The translations under genes were made by a program, and so were the position numbers. Below, in pieces: positions 1-9,028 of a DNA stretch of 64,000 nucleotides; positions within the stretch are counted from its first letter, which is position 1; the number at the start of each line of letters is the position of its first letter. The notes under the pieces are model-generated. The model was not told where the DNA came from and made no database searches. It saw only the letters and a program-made list of their open reading frames with translations. The stretch is from Chondrus crispus. Taxonomy: Eukaryota > Rhodophyta > Florideophyceae > Gigartinales > Gigartinaceae. The stretch covers positions 533,508 through 597,507 of the forward strand of contig NW_005178810.1 of assembly GCF_000350225.1 (NCBI RefSeq). The letters run 5' to 3'.

Positions 1-1119
1 GTGGAGCAGGCCTCCGCTGCTCTCGCCCGTCTCATGGCGGAGGGGGCCGGGGCCGGCTACCAAGTTCCCGACGACATTCGGTGCGAACGCACCTTCGTCT
101 ACAACATCGCCCAGGTTGACTACGTTGATCGTATGGCTTCGGCGATTCTCCAATCCGGCGGAGGGGGTTCGTCGGAGTTCGTCCTTGCCGAGGTCGCGGG
201 GCTCTACGTTTGCCCCCGACCGTATGCCTTCTCGAAGCCGTTGGTGGCGCTTCAGAAATCGGCTTGCGCCTTAATGCGCATCCATTCCATCGCCGTTGCC
301 CATCTCGACTGGTCTGCGTACCGTCGTGCCGACGAGAAGGATGGGCGCGTGTTCCGTTCGGCGTGTTTCGAACACGGACTGTCGCCCGCGGATTTCCCTT
401 CTCTCCCGGCGGTGGTACGGGACTCCTTTCCTTCCTTGGGAGTCTACCCGCTTTTACCGTACGTTCTTAAATATTTTGCGTTCGCCTTCTCGGAGAGGGG
501 ACACCCGGCGTACGCGTGTCTTGTGTCAAACTGCGAACGCGAGTGGGCGTGGGCGGTGTGTAACGCCGTGAGCACCGAGTTGGGAGTGAACGGCCGGGTG
601 TTCCTCCAACCTCCTTCAACATTAGACTTCCTGGAGAGGGTAACATCTGGGCTCCCCCGGGTGTCCCTAAATCCTTCCGACAGGGAGTCTACGCACGTCG
701 TGTGGACTTATTCCGCCGTCCTGGACCTCCTCCGCCGCGCCGGGGAGGTGGGGGATCATACCCATCGTCAGTGGACCGATTTTTCCACTGGAGAACGGAG
801 CGTCTATTTGTGGTACGACTTCCGGGCAGACGCGTTCTTGGCGCGGTCCGTCGTGGGGGCCTCTTGGCACGGATCGGCGGGGCTCCGTAGTGGCGTGGGT
901 TCCGCCGCCCTATCGGCACGCCGCAAACGTTATCGGGATCTGGACGCCGAGTCCCCGGTACAGTTTTCCGTGGGTTCGAACCCGTTCCGTGCCGCCACTC
1001 CGCGCGCCGCCGACGTTCCTTCTCGGGGTAGTCGTGCCCCGGCTGAAACGCTGGAAAGCCGCCACTCCGTCCGGTGGAGGGCGGTCCCTCGTCGGGCTCG
1101 ATCGTTGACCATATTATGA
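1..1119 (+). CDS. Hypothetical protein, 5' end outside the window
   Basis: The frame is open from the first base, so the true start is not visible; at least 372 codons remain. I do not recognise the family. The protein has no obvious signal peptide, is rich in Arg, Ser and Pro near its end, and has a middle section rich in aromatic residues and Cys. The stop TGA at 1117-1119 overlaps the ATG at 1116 of the next ORF. It runs antisense to the Gypsy pol that begins at 3608 and shares its high GC content. I infer it is an accessory antisense ORF in the 3' part of that element, as in some large plant Gypsy lineages; it could instead belong to a separate element that continues to the left. Confidence 0.5.
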   Translation: MEQASAALARLMAEGAGAGYQVPDDIRCERTFVYNIAQVDYVDRMASAILQSGGGGSSEFVLAEVAGLYVCPRPYAFSKPLVALQKSACALMRIHSIAVAHLDWSAYRRADEKDGRVFRSACFEHGLSPADFPSLPAVVRDSFPSLGVYPLLPYVLKYFAFAFSERGHPAYACLVSNCEREWAWAVCNAVSTELGVNGRVFLQPPSTLDFLERVTSGLPRVSLNPSDRESTHVVWTYSAVLDLLRRAGEVGDHTHRQWTDFSTGERSVYLWYDFRADAFLARSVVGASWHGSAGLRSGVGSAALSARRKRYRDLDAESPVQFSVGSNPFRAATPRAADVPSRGSRAPAETLESRHSVRWRAVPRRARSLTIL

Positions 1120-1694
1120 TCCCGGACGAGCTCGGGGCGGTTCCCGACGTATTGCGCGCCTTGGGGCCTTCTCGAGATCGTACTTGGTCCGTCGGTGGGT
1201 TACTCAGTACGATGGCGCGCTGGTACTTTGCGCGTAGCGACGAGGCTCGCCGCCTCGAGGATGAACGCGAAGCGTACGCGTCACACTACCACCGGGTTCA
1301 GAGGGACATGGAGGCTCTTCGCGCCGATTCTACCCGTAGTTCTCAGACCATCGCACAAATCAGCGCCGACCGCGATCGTTATCGCGCTGAGCGTAACGAG
1401 CTCCGCGCGTGGCGGGCTGCGTCCGGTATTACACGTTCGACGCCGCAGGAGGCAACGCCTCCCAGCCGTCGCCCATTACTGCGTGATCCCTATGCCCACT
1501 TGGGGTCTGTGCCCCAATCCGTCGGCGGCCTCGCGGCAAGTGGCGAGATGGTTGGCGGCAGTCCTCACGGTTCGTCGGTCGCAATGCCCGCTCTCGCAGA
1601 TGTGAGCGCCGCCGTGCCGCGCCATTCCGACTTCTATCCCCGATCGTCCTTCGGGTACGAAACGGCGGGACCTGGAGGAGAAGCCAGTCGTTGA
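1116..1694 (+). CDS. Hypothetical coiled-coil protein, ATGA-overlapped with the ORF before it
   Basis: This is an intact ORF of 192 codons from ATG 1116. The frame is open further upstream, to 1074, but 1116 is chosen because it is the first ATG and overlaps the previous stop as ATGA. Residues about 45-110 are dense in Glu, Arg and Ala with heptad-like spacing and probably form a coiled coil; the tail is Ser, Gly and Pro rich. No catalytic motif is visible. The overlap suggests the second product could be made by termination and re-initiation after the first. Function unknown; probably an accessory ORF of the GC-rich LTR element. Confidence 0.5.
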   Translation: MIPDELGAVPDVLRALGPSRDRTWSVGGLLSTMARWYFARSDEARRLEDEREAYASHYHRVQRDMEALRADSTRSSQTIAQISADRDRYRAERNELRAWRAASGITRSTPQEATPPSRRPLLRDPYAHLGSVPQSVGGLAASGEMVGGSPHGSSVAMPALADVSAAVPRHSDFYPRSSFGYETAGPGGEASR

Positions 1695-3607
1695 CCCTCT
1701 CTTCGTAGTAGCCCCGGTTCTGTCCCCTCCTTAGCCCGATAAACGGACCCGTTCGTCTCCCTTACCGATTTAGTTTCCTTTTTCTTCCCGTCGTCCGAGC
1801 TTTCCACCCTTCGGAGTCGTCACTACTCCCTCGTCTCTGCCCCTGCGTTGGGGTGTAAGTGTCTCACAACCGAAGGGTCGGTTTGGGTGGGCTACCGTGG
1901 TAGTTACGCCGAAAGCCTCCCCAAGGACCCGACGAGGGGCTGCAATTCATCGCTGTCCTTGCCCGCTCTTCCAACACAGGTACGGGGCTTCGGCGGTCCG
2001 TCTCGCGCACTGGCGACTTTCCGTTTCGGGGAGGCGATTGCCTCGGCTAGTTCGCGTCGGTCGGTGCTCCCGAGCGGGCGAAGAGAGAGGGAGAGAGGGG
2101 TCCAGCGCAGGGGCGATTTTGACGAGCTCCCATTCGCCGAGACGTCTCACCATAGTGAGGGAGCTCGTCCCGAGGGGTACAATTTGACGAGCTCCTATTG
2201 GATGAAGGGTTCGTGCGCATGGCGGCAGGGGTCCTTCCGTATTTCTGCTATGTCCGCCGTGTCTGCCTGGGAGCGAGGCGAGCGGTTGGGTCTTCGTCTC
2301 CAGTGGCTACCCGCTCGTTGTGTACATGAACATCGCCGGTGAGAATCCTGTATTGCGAGGAGCCCGGTACTCCCCGCAGGGGCGTCGCCCTACTGACGTA
2401 CTGTGGTGGCGGAAAGGCCGACCCGTTCTTCCGCATGAGACCCTTTCCCCGGGGACGCTGGGTACTCCGCGGGACTAGGGCGACTCGGTGAGGTCAACGG
2501 TACGACCTTTCCCGCGTGTCCGGAAAACTCCGCTGTTCTGCCGGACAACTTCCGCCAGTCTCCTACCGCGTCTGTAGTCCGCGACGCGCACGGTGCGTTA
2601 GTCCCGTAGCAATCATATGTCCGTGTCCTTTCTTATTCCCTGCCAGCGCGCGTTCTGTCTGGATGTGCCGCCATGTCGAGCGGAGGGGAGATGTCGTCGA
2701 CCAAGGACCCGTAATCTCGTGCGTTCCTCCGGCTGCTTTCTCCTTCGTACTCCCTGGGGGAGGGGTGAGGCCGAGGCCCGTATTGAACGAGTAGCCCCCT
2801 CCCGGGTTTGTATCGACCGCCGCGACCGTAACCGACTCCAGCGACGATCGCAGTACTCACTCACGTGCCTCGCTAACGGGGGGAGAGCGCGAGTGCTCAG
2901 CGGTTCGTTTTCTTTGGGGCGTCCCTCGCTGTCGGCGCGAGGGCGTATCATTCCAGATTGAACTTGTTAGCGCGGCAAGTGTTCTTCCGTCGGAGTTCGC
3001 TTTGGCGGCGGTCGTGGAGCTGTACGGGGAGTCAACGGCGCGGCCACTGTATGGGGCGCACGGGAACTTTCGTTGTGTGGGGTTCTCGTGGGGGAGTTGA
3101 CGTGGACGATTGCCCTCTGTTTCTACGACGGCGTCGTTGCCAACGTTGGTCGCGGGTTCGTGAGAACGAGCTATGAGGGGATGATGCGGGCATAACGCTC
3201 GGCTAATTCCCCACTCCGGTATGGGGGCGAGTGTCGGGCGATTTTCGATTGCTTTTGGCCCACGTGTGCTGGACGCGCAAGTAACGCACGTGCTGTCCGC
3301 CGTCCGGTGTCATTTTCCACCGTTAATTTTTCGATATTCTAGCGGGACGGTGGCGGTTTGGTGGCGATACCGGCTTTTGAGGCACGAGCAGACAGTTCCT
3401 TTTCGCTTGCACATCGGATCTCGGATCCCGTGTGCACTTGTCACTTCCCATGCGCATCCACTTAACAAGTGCATGCGGTCGCTGCGCGCCTGGTCCTTCT
3501 CCTCGGGGGTCGGCCCCTCGTCGTGTCCTTGCGTAGACCCCCGCCCTTTCCGACCGCGAAGGGGGGTTAATTTATCCTGTCGATGGAGCGGTTGAGGGGC
3601 CCCCTCC
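1695..3607. other. GC-rich region with no supported gene
   Basis: I see no convincing coding region. The many short ORFs are what a GC-rich stretch gives by chance. A motif TTGACGAGCTCC followed by (C/T)ATT occurs at about 2119 and 2183. On the minus strand, just after the end of the chromodomain ORF, lies a purine-rich stretch near 3596-3608 (AAGGAGGGGG) that could be the polypurine tract before a 3' LTR, but no LTR end could be fixed. Confidence 0.35.
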
Positions 3608-5506
3608 TTAAGAGTGAACGTCCGCGTTCACTTCGGAGTTGAGGTCCCTCCCCGTGCGTCTTCGAAGACGCAGCGCATATCGAGACACCAATTCTTCGGG
3701 AATGTGGGTGCGCGCTGTCCAAGTAGGTTGGTCGTAGTCCGCCCACTTGATGAGGAACTCCGTTGTTCCGTCTTCCATCTCTCGATGCTTGAGTAACTTC
3801 TCAACGGCGTACTGTGTTCCCTCCCTGACCTTGTCGGCAAGGTCACGCGGGGTCGTCGTGCTCACCCGTGGCACGTCCATCGGCGGGGGTGCGTACACGC
3901 ATCGGTCCGCGAAGACGCGCTCGGTGACGCCATCACAATCGATTGTGATAGTCCGACGATCGTTGGCGAGGACGCGATACGGCCCCACAGCGGGTGAGGC
4001 GAGCTTGTTCGACGTCTTACCCCCATAGGTGGGGTTCAGGTAGACGAAGTTACCTGGCTCGAGACGTGTGTTGATCGTTCGAACGCGCTTATCGAAGTCG
4101 CGTTTGTAACGGGCTTGCGTGCGTCGCAAGCTCCCATAGGCCTTCGGGATGGTCGCGTCCAGGGTCTTGAGGAACTCCGCACGATCCGTTCCCCTATCGG
4201 CAGGGGGCGCGTCCCCGCCGGTTCTTCGAAGAGAAAACTCCGGCGGGGGCCGGCTGAGCACGAGCTCAAACGGGGTCGTTCGTGTGGTTCGGTGTACGTG
4301 GGAGTTATATGCGTACGTTAACGGTCCCACGTACACGTCCCAGTCGTCTTGATGCTCGTTCACGTAATTGCGGAGCATCGCCGCAATCGTTCGGTTATAG
4401 CGTTCCACCTGGCCGTTCGTCTGAGGGTGGTACGCTGACGTATAAAGGTTCGTAACTCCAAGCACTCGGCATGTGCTTTGGAAGAACTTTGCGTTGAACT
4501 GCGGTCCGTTATCCGACAGTAGCGAGCGTGGGACGCCGTACTTAAAGACCCACGCTTCGCAAAACGCCACTGCGACGGTGTAGGCGGTTACCGTCCGCAG
4601 TGCGACGACCTGCGTTAACTTCGTAAAGCGGTCGGTGATTACCAGGAGGAATCGTTTCCCTGCCTTGGTCTTTGGGAGCGGCCCCAGTATTTCGATCGCG
4701 AGGCTCTCCAACGGCCGCGTCGCCGGAAACAACCTTAATCGGTTTAGGTGTTTCCGAAGCTTGACGCGGTTCATGGCACAGGTTCGACAACCTCGTACGG
4801 TCGACGCGACGTCCGCGGCCAAGTGTGGCCAGTAGTACTCGCGACGGAGCGCGTAGTACATGCGGTTTTGCCCCGGATGCCCGGCGATGGCCGGGTTATG
4901 GCAGAGCCGCAGCAACCGTGTGCGTAGAGTCCGAGGGACCACCACCTGTACGATATCAGGGTCGAAGGGGTGTCTCCGTTTGAGCACCCCTTGGTGGTCC
5001 TCGAAGAACGCGGAGTCCCGGGACTCTGACTGTCGTGCCAATACCGTTTGGCAGAAGTCATCCACGCGTTGTTCTTCGGCTATCTCCTCTATCGTAAGAG
5101 GGGCCGGCAGGTCGTCCTGCGGAGGGGCGACCTGGGAACCGGACGTATCGGCTTCGAAGTCTTGGGCGCGATCGAGGTCCACGGCGTCGAATTCCTCGTT
5201 CTCTGCCCAGAAGGCGTCGGGTTCTTCTAGAGCAGGGGCTTCTTCGTCGCCCCTCGGCTCGTCGCGCGCTAGGGCGCGCAATTTCCTTCGGGATTTTGTT
5301 CGGTTCCTTGTAGTCACGAAGACGTGGTCGGCCTCGTGGTCGCAGCTCGCGGTGCATACGTGGTCCGCGAGCTCATCCGAGACATCACGAACGGTCGTGC
5401 ACGTGTCGTAGGTGGGGATGTCGTCGTCCACCTCGACAGCCGGGCGAGGGTCGTCGGCGACCCTCGGTGATACGAGGCGTGATAGGGCGTCGGGGACTTG
5501 GTGCAC
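3608..5506 (-). CDS. Integrase-chromodomain part of the Gypsy fossil
   Basis: This 632-codon open stretch carries, in order: an acidic linker; the integrase zinc-binding region (HPGQNRMYYALR, then CRTC); the DDE core with ITDRFTKL, LLSDNGPQF and HPQTNGQVERYNRT; a GPY-like segment near KLASPAVGPYRVL; and a C-terminal chromodomain (VEKLLKHR, FLIKWADYD, TW). The chromodomain is diagnostic of chromoviruses and in that group directs insertion towards marked chromatin. The domain order and lengths are normal for the family. It is part of the element described at 3608-6909. Confidence 0.88.
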   Translation of the reverse strand: MHQVPDALSRLVSPRVADDPRPAVEVDDDIPTYDTCTTVRDVSDELADHVCTASCDHEADHVFVTTRNRTKSRRKLRALARDEPRGDEEAPALEEPDAFWAENEEFDAVDLDRAQDFEADTSGSQVAPPQDDLPAPLTIEEIAEEQRVDDFCQTVLARQSESRDSAFFEDHQGVLKRRHPFDPDIVQVVVPRTLRTRLLRLCHNPAIAGHPGQNRMYYALRREYYWPHLAADVASTVRGCRTCAMNRVKLRKHLNRLRLFPATRPLESLAIEILGPLPKTKAGKRFLLVITDRFTKLTQVVALRTVTAYTVAVAFCEAWVFKYGVPRSLLSDNGPQFNAKFFQSTCRVLGVTNLYTSAYHPQTNGQVERYNRTIAAMLRNYVNEHQDDWDVYVGPLTYAYNSHVHRTTRTTPFELVLSRPPPEFSLRRTGGDAPPADRGTDRAEFLKTLDATIPKAYGSLRRTQARYKRDFDKRVRTINTRLEPGNFVYLNPTYGGKTSNKLASPAVGPYRVLANDRRTITIDCDGVTERVFADRCVYAPPPMDVPRVSTTTPRDLADKVREGTQYAVEKLLKHREMEDGTTEFLIKWADYDQPTWTARTHIPEELVSRYALRLRRRTGRDLNSEVNADVHS

Positions 5507-6909
5507 GCGCCCGGGGCGGTACTGAATGGTGAAATCGTATTCAGCCAGACGTAGCCGTCACCGGGTGAGTCATCCGAAGCTCTCGGTCAGGGACATGAGC
5601 CACCTCAGCGCGTTTTGATCCGTTCGGACGGTGAACTTCGTGCCCTCGACGTACGGGCGTAGTGTGCGGACGGCCCACACTACAGCGAAGCACTCGCGTT
5701 TCGTAGCGCTGTAGTTGCGTTCGCTGTCGTTTAACGAATACGACCAATATCCGACGGGACGCCAGTCGTTGGCTTCGTCGTGTTCTTGCAGCAGCGTACA
5801 CCCAAGTTGGTACGCACTTGCATCGGTATCGATCATGTACGGCCGACCGTACCGCGGAAGCGCAAGTATCGGCGGAGCGATCATCCTTGCCTTGAGGTCC
5901 TCGAACGCTTGAAGCTGGGCCTCCGTCGGATCATCGAAGTCGGGGTCGGCGTCCTTGCGGGTCATGTCGGTTAGCGGTCGAGCTATTTTGGCAAACCCCC
6001 TGACGAAACGGCGGTAGACGTTGCACGCCCCGAGGAACGAGCGCACCTGCGTAAGCGTCCTCGGGAACGTGAACGTCTTGAAGGCGTCGGCCGCCGTTTC
6101 GGCCGCGCTGAGCTTACCTGGGGATATCACGTGCCCCAGTTAATGCACCTTCGGACGGAAGAAGCTGCACTTCTTGAGCTTGAAGGATATTCCGGCGGTC
6201 CTCAACAAGCTCAAGACAATGTCGAGGTGTTTGGCGTGCTCCTCCTGCGTTCGGGAAAAAACTATGACGTCGTCGAGGTATACGAGACATATCCGCCATC
6301 TTACGCCGGACAGGAAGATGTCCAATGCACGTTGGAAGGTGGCCGGTGCCCCTTTCAGTCGAACGGCATACGCAAATGGCGAAACGTACCCATATGTGTG
6401 GTGAATGTGGTCTTATCCCGGTCCTCCGGCGCGACCGGGATTTGCCAGTAGCCTGAATTGCAGTTGAGCGTAGTGAAGACGGCTGCATCCCCTAACGAAT
6501 CGATGCAGTCGTCCATCCGGGGCAGCGGATACGAATCCGCGGCCGTCTTTGCGTTGAGACGTCGGTAGTCAACGCAAAACCGAAGGGAGCCGTCTTTCTT
6601 CGGAACGAGCACCACCGGCGAAGCCCACTCGGTGCTGGCGGGTTCGATAACTCCGGCGTTCAACATCTCGTTGACTTCTTTAGCGAACATCTCACGCATG
6701 GCGGGCCCCTTTCGGTAGGGCATAAAACGAATCGGTTTCGTCCCCGCCTCGAGTGGTATGCGGTGCTCCGTTGCTCGTATCGTACCGAGCGCACCGCTCC
6801 ACAGGCTCGAATGCTTACGGAGCATGTCGAGTACCTGTGCGCGGAGCTTGTCATCGTCGATGTATGACAAGTCCATTTCTTTTTCCCAATTCTCCGGCGA
6901 ATTTTCGGC
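3608..6909 (-). mobile_element. Gypsy (Ty3) chromovirus, left half: reverse transcriptase, RNase H, integrase, chromodomain
   Basis: Read on the minus strand, this is the pol half of a Ty3/Gypsy chromovirus. Reverse transcriptase lies at about 6150-6880 (PKKDGSLRFCVDYRRLN and the YLDD active site), RNase H at about 5570-6130 (DTDASAYQLG), and integrase plus chromodomain at 3608-5506. The gag and protease half lies at 27032-30950, displaced by the 20 kb transposon at 6910-27031. The fossil is broken at about three or four places in pol besides the large insertion; its domains stay easy to read, so it is relatively young. The element's ends were not resolved. Confidence 0.9.
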
Positions 6910-6921
6910 ACAGGAAGGTCA
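6910..6921 (+). repeat. Left terminal inverted repeat, copy 1
   Basis: ACAGGAAGGTCA is the exact reverse complement of the 12 bases at 27020-27031. About 150 bases following it (from GGTCAAATCAGCC, through AAATATTTTGGTCCGGGCCA) recur at the left end of copy 2 from 37254. Confidence 0.75.
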
Positions 6922-7047
6922 AATCAGCCTATCGGAGGCAATAAAAAATCTGCGCAAATATTTTGGTCCGGGCCAGCAAAAAATTTGTCATAAATGTAGC
7001 AACGCTTGTTGATTTCATGTCGCGATTTTGCACATTTTTTACCAATA

Positions 7048-7374
7048 ACGCCATTGGCTCAAAAATCGGAATAGTTATGGCACAGCGTCTCTGCCCGGCC
7101 TGTGGCGGTAGATGACTTGCTGGCGCTGCACACGGGTACGTCTCGCAGTGCCAAACGCCATTGGCTGAAAAGCAGCATAGTTATGGCACAGCGTCTCTGC
7201 CTGGCCTGTGCCGGTAGATGGCTGGCTGGCGCTGCACACGGGTAAGTCTCGCAGTGCCAAACGCCATTGGCTGAAAAGCAGCATAGTTATGGCACAGCGG
7301 CTCTACCTGGCTTGCGGCGGTAGATGGCTGGCTGGCGCTGTACAAGGGCAGGTCCCGCAGGGCCAAACGCTTTT
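7048..7374 (+). repeat. Subterminal tandem repeat, 3 copies of about 107 bp
   Basis: Units start at 7048, 7155 and 7261 with ACGCCATTGGCT and contain TATGGCACAGCG and CGGTAGATG. Copy 2 has a single unit at about 37389-37500, so the number varies between copies. In CMC elements repeated subterminal motifs are typical transposase-binding sites; that role here is inferred. Confidence 0.8.
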
Positions 7375-8058
7375 ACATTGATGCAATGATGAGACGGTGA
7401 TCATCGCTGCATATGCGCAGCCACCGACGACCATGTTTTGCTGCTCCAGGGCAATGAAAATATGTCAACATTCGCAGCTCAAATGCAGCACTAGACGTAA
7501 TGCTCCGACCTACTCTCAGTCAATGAAATGTTAGTCTAGTACCTTTCTTGCAAAGATGATATCACCCCGGTGGTCCAGAAACGGTCCCAACTCGAAGGAT
7601 GAAACCGATAGCGGTTTCAGCGGCGTTCACATCACATTTATTTGTAGCAACCAAAGAGTATTGTTACGGCTACATACACTACATCTACCCCGTCCAAATA
7701 CCGGAATACCGCAGCAGTGGTTCATTGCGCTTCCGTCAAATACAATAATCAACGCCAAGAAACATAACAGGAGAGGTCAGTTACGGTCACAGTACGTCAT
7801 GATGGTGGATTGGAATTCTGACAGACCAAGGAGGGTGTACTGATGGCTTACCTGATCCTGAGTTAGAAGACGGGCGGGTTGACCTGCAGTGAGACAAGGA
7901 ACGCTGTGAGGCTTGGTCAGAACAGTTCTTCGAAACTTTCAATGTGTTAGAGAATGTGCGAACTTACGTTACAGCTTTGTAGGTAATCGCAAAACGGCAT
8001 TGCCTAGAGAAAGCGCACACTTACCGAACGTCTGCAGCGCACTCGTGTCTCCGCATGC
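7375..8058. other. Transposon leader with no supported gene
   Basis: Non-coding sequence shared with copy 2 (about 37500-38217) at high but imperfect identity, for example around CAATGAAATGTTAGTCTAGT. I see no gene or promoter I can defend. Confidence 0.5.
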
Positions 8059-8832
8059 GATTTCAACCGAACACGCAACTCGCAGAAAGCAAACTGTGAG
8101 AAACGAGGATGCCCGGTGGGTCATGACTGTGGCAGAAGTGGCGTCACTTACTATGGATGATATCTCAACCAAACACGCAACTCGCAGAAAGCAAACTGTT
8201 AGAAAAATGGATGCGTGGTGGGTCAGGACTGTGGCAGAAGTGTCGTCACTTACTATGGATGATATCTCAACCAAACACGCAACTCGCAGAAAGGAAACTA
8301 TTAGAAAAATGGATGCGTGGTGGGTCAGAACTGTGGGAGAAGTGGCGTCACTTACTCTGGATGAGATCTCAACCAAACACGCAACTCGCAGAAAGAAACC
8401 TGTCAGAAAAATGGATGTGTGGTGGGTCAGAACTGTGGGAGAACTGGCGTCACTTACTATGGATGATATCTCAACCAAACACGCAACTCGCAGAAAGCAA
8501 ACTGTTAGAAAAATGGATGCGTGGTAGGTCAGGACTGTGGTAGAAGTGGCGTCACTTACTATGGATGATATCTCAACCAAACACGCAACTCACAGAAAGG
8601 AAACTATTAGAAAAATGGATGTGTGGTGGGTCAGAACTGTGGGAGAAGTGGCGTCACTTACTCTGGATGATATTTCAAACAAACAAGCAACTTGCAGAAC
8701 GGAAACGGTTAGAGAAACGGATGCGTTGTGGGTCAAGACTGTGGTAGAAGTGGCTTCACTTACTGTGTGGATGATATCTCAACCGAACAGGCAACTCGCA
8801 GAAAGGAAACTGTCAGAAAAGGGGATGCATGG
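8059..8832 (+). repeat. Tandem array, 8 units of 102 bp
   Basis: Units begin at 8059, 8159, 8261, 8363, 8465, 8567, 8669 and 8773 with GATATCTCAACC or a close variant. Almost all are exactly 102 bp (34 codons), which keeps several frames open on both strands and creates repetitive ORFs that are not genes. Copy 2 has only about two units (from 38218). The array lies just 5' of the transposase and may be part of the element's end recognised by the transposase, or an enhancer-like block. Confidence 0.85.
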
Positions 8833-9028
8833 TGCCTTTTTACCGTTTCTATTCATTGAACCAAGCTTTAATATTAACGGCACAACCGTATGCATCGCCA
8901 AATGTAACAAAAGACCTTCTTTCGGCTGTAGAGCAGTAAGCTTGCTGAAATCTTGTTAATGCCGAGGTCCATGCCAAACTTCACTGCAGCCCCACTTCCA
9001 GTTGCGGACCTGGTCGAAACTGTCACAG

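Noticed and set aside
4860-5411. Plus-strand ORF of 183 codons
   Set aside because: Antisense shadow of the integrase region, low-complexity Ser/Arg composition.
7913-8580. Repetitive ORFs of about 200 codons on both strands
   Set aside because: They are by-products of the 102-bp array, which has a period of 34 codons and no stops in several frames; no gene is implied.
8059-8832. CRISPR-like repeat array
   Set aside because: Units are contiguous with no unique spacers, there are no cas genes, and the setting is a eukaryotic transposon.
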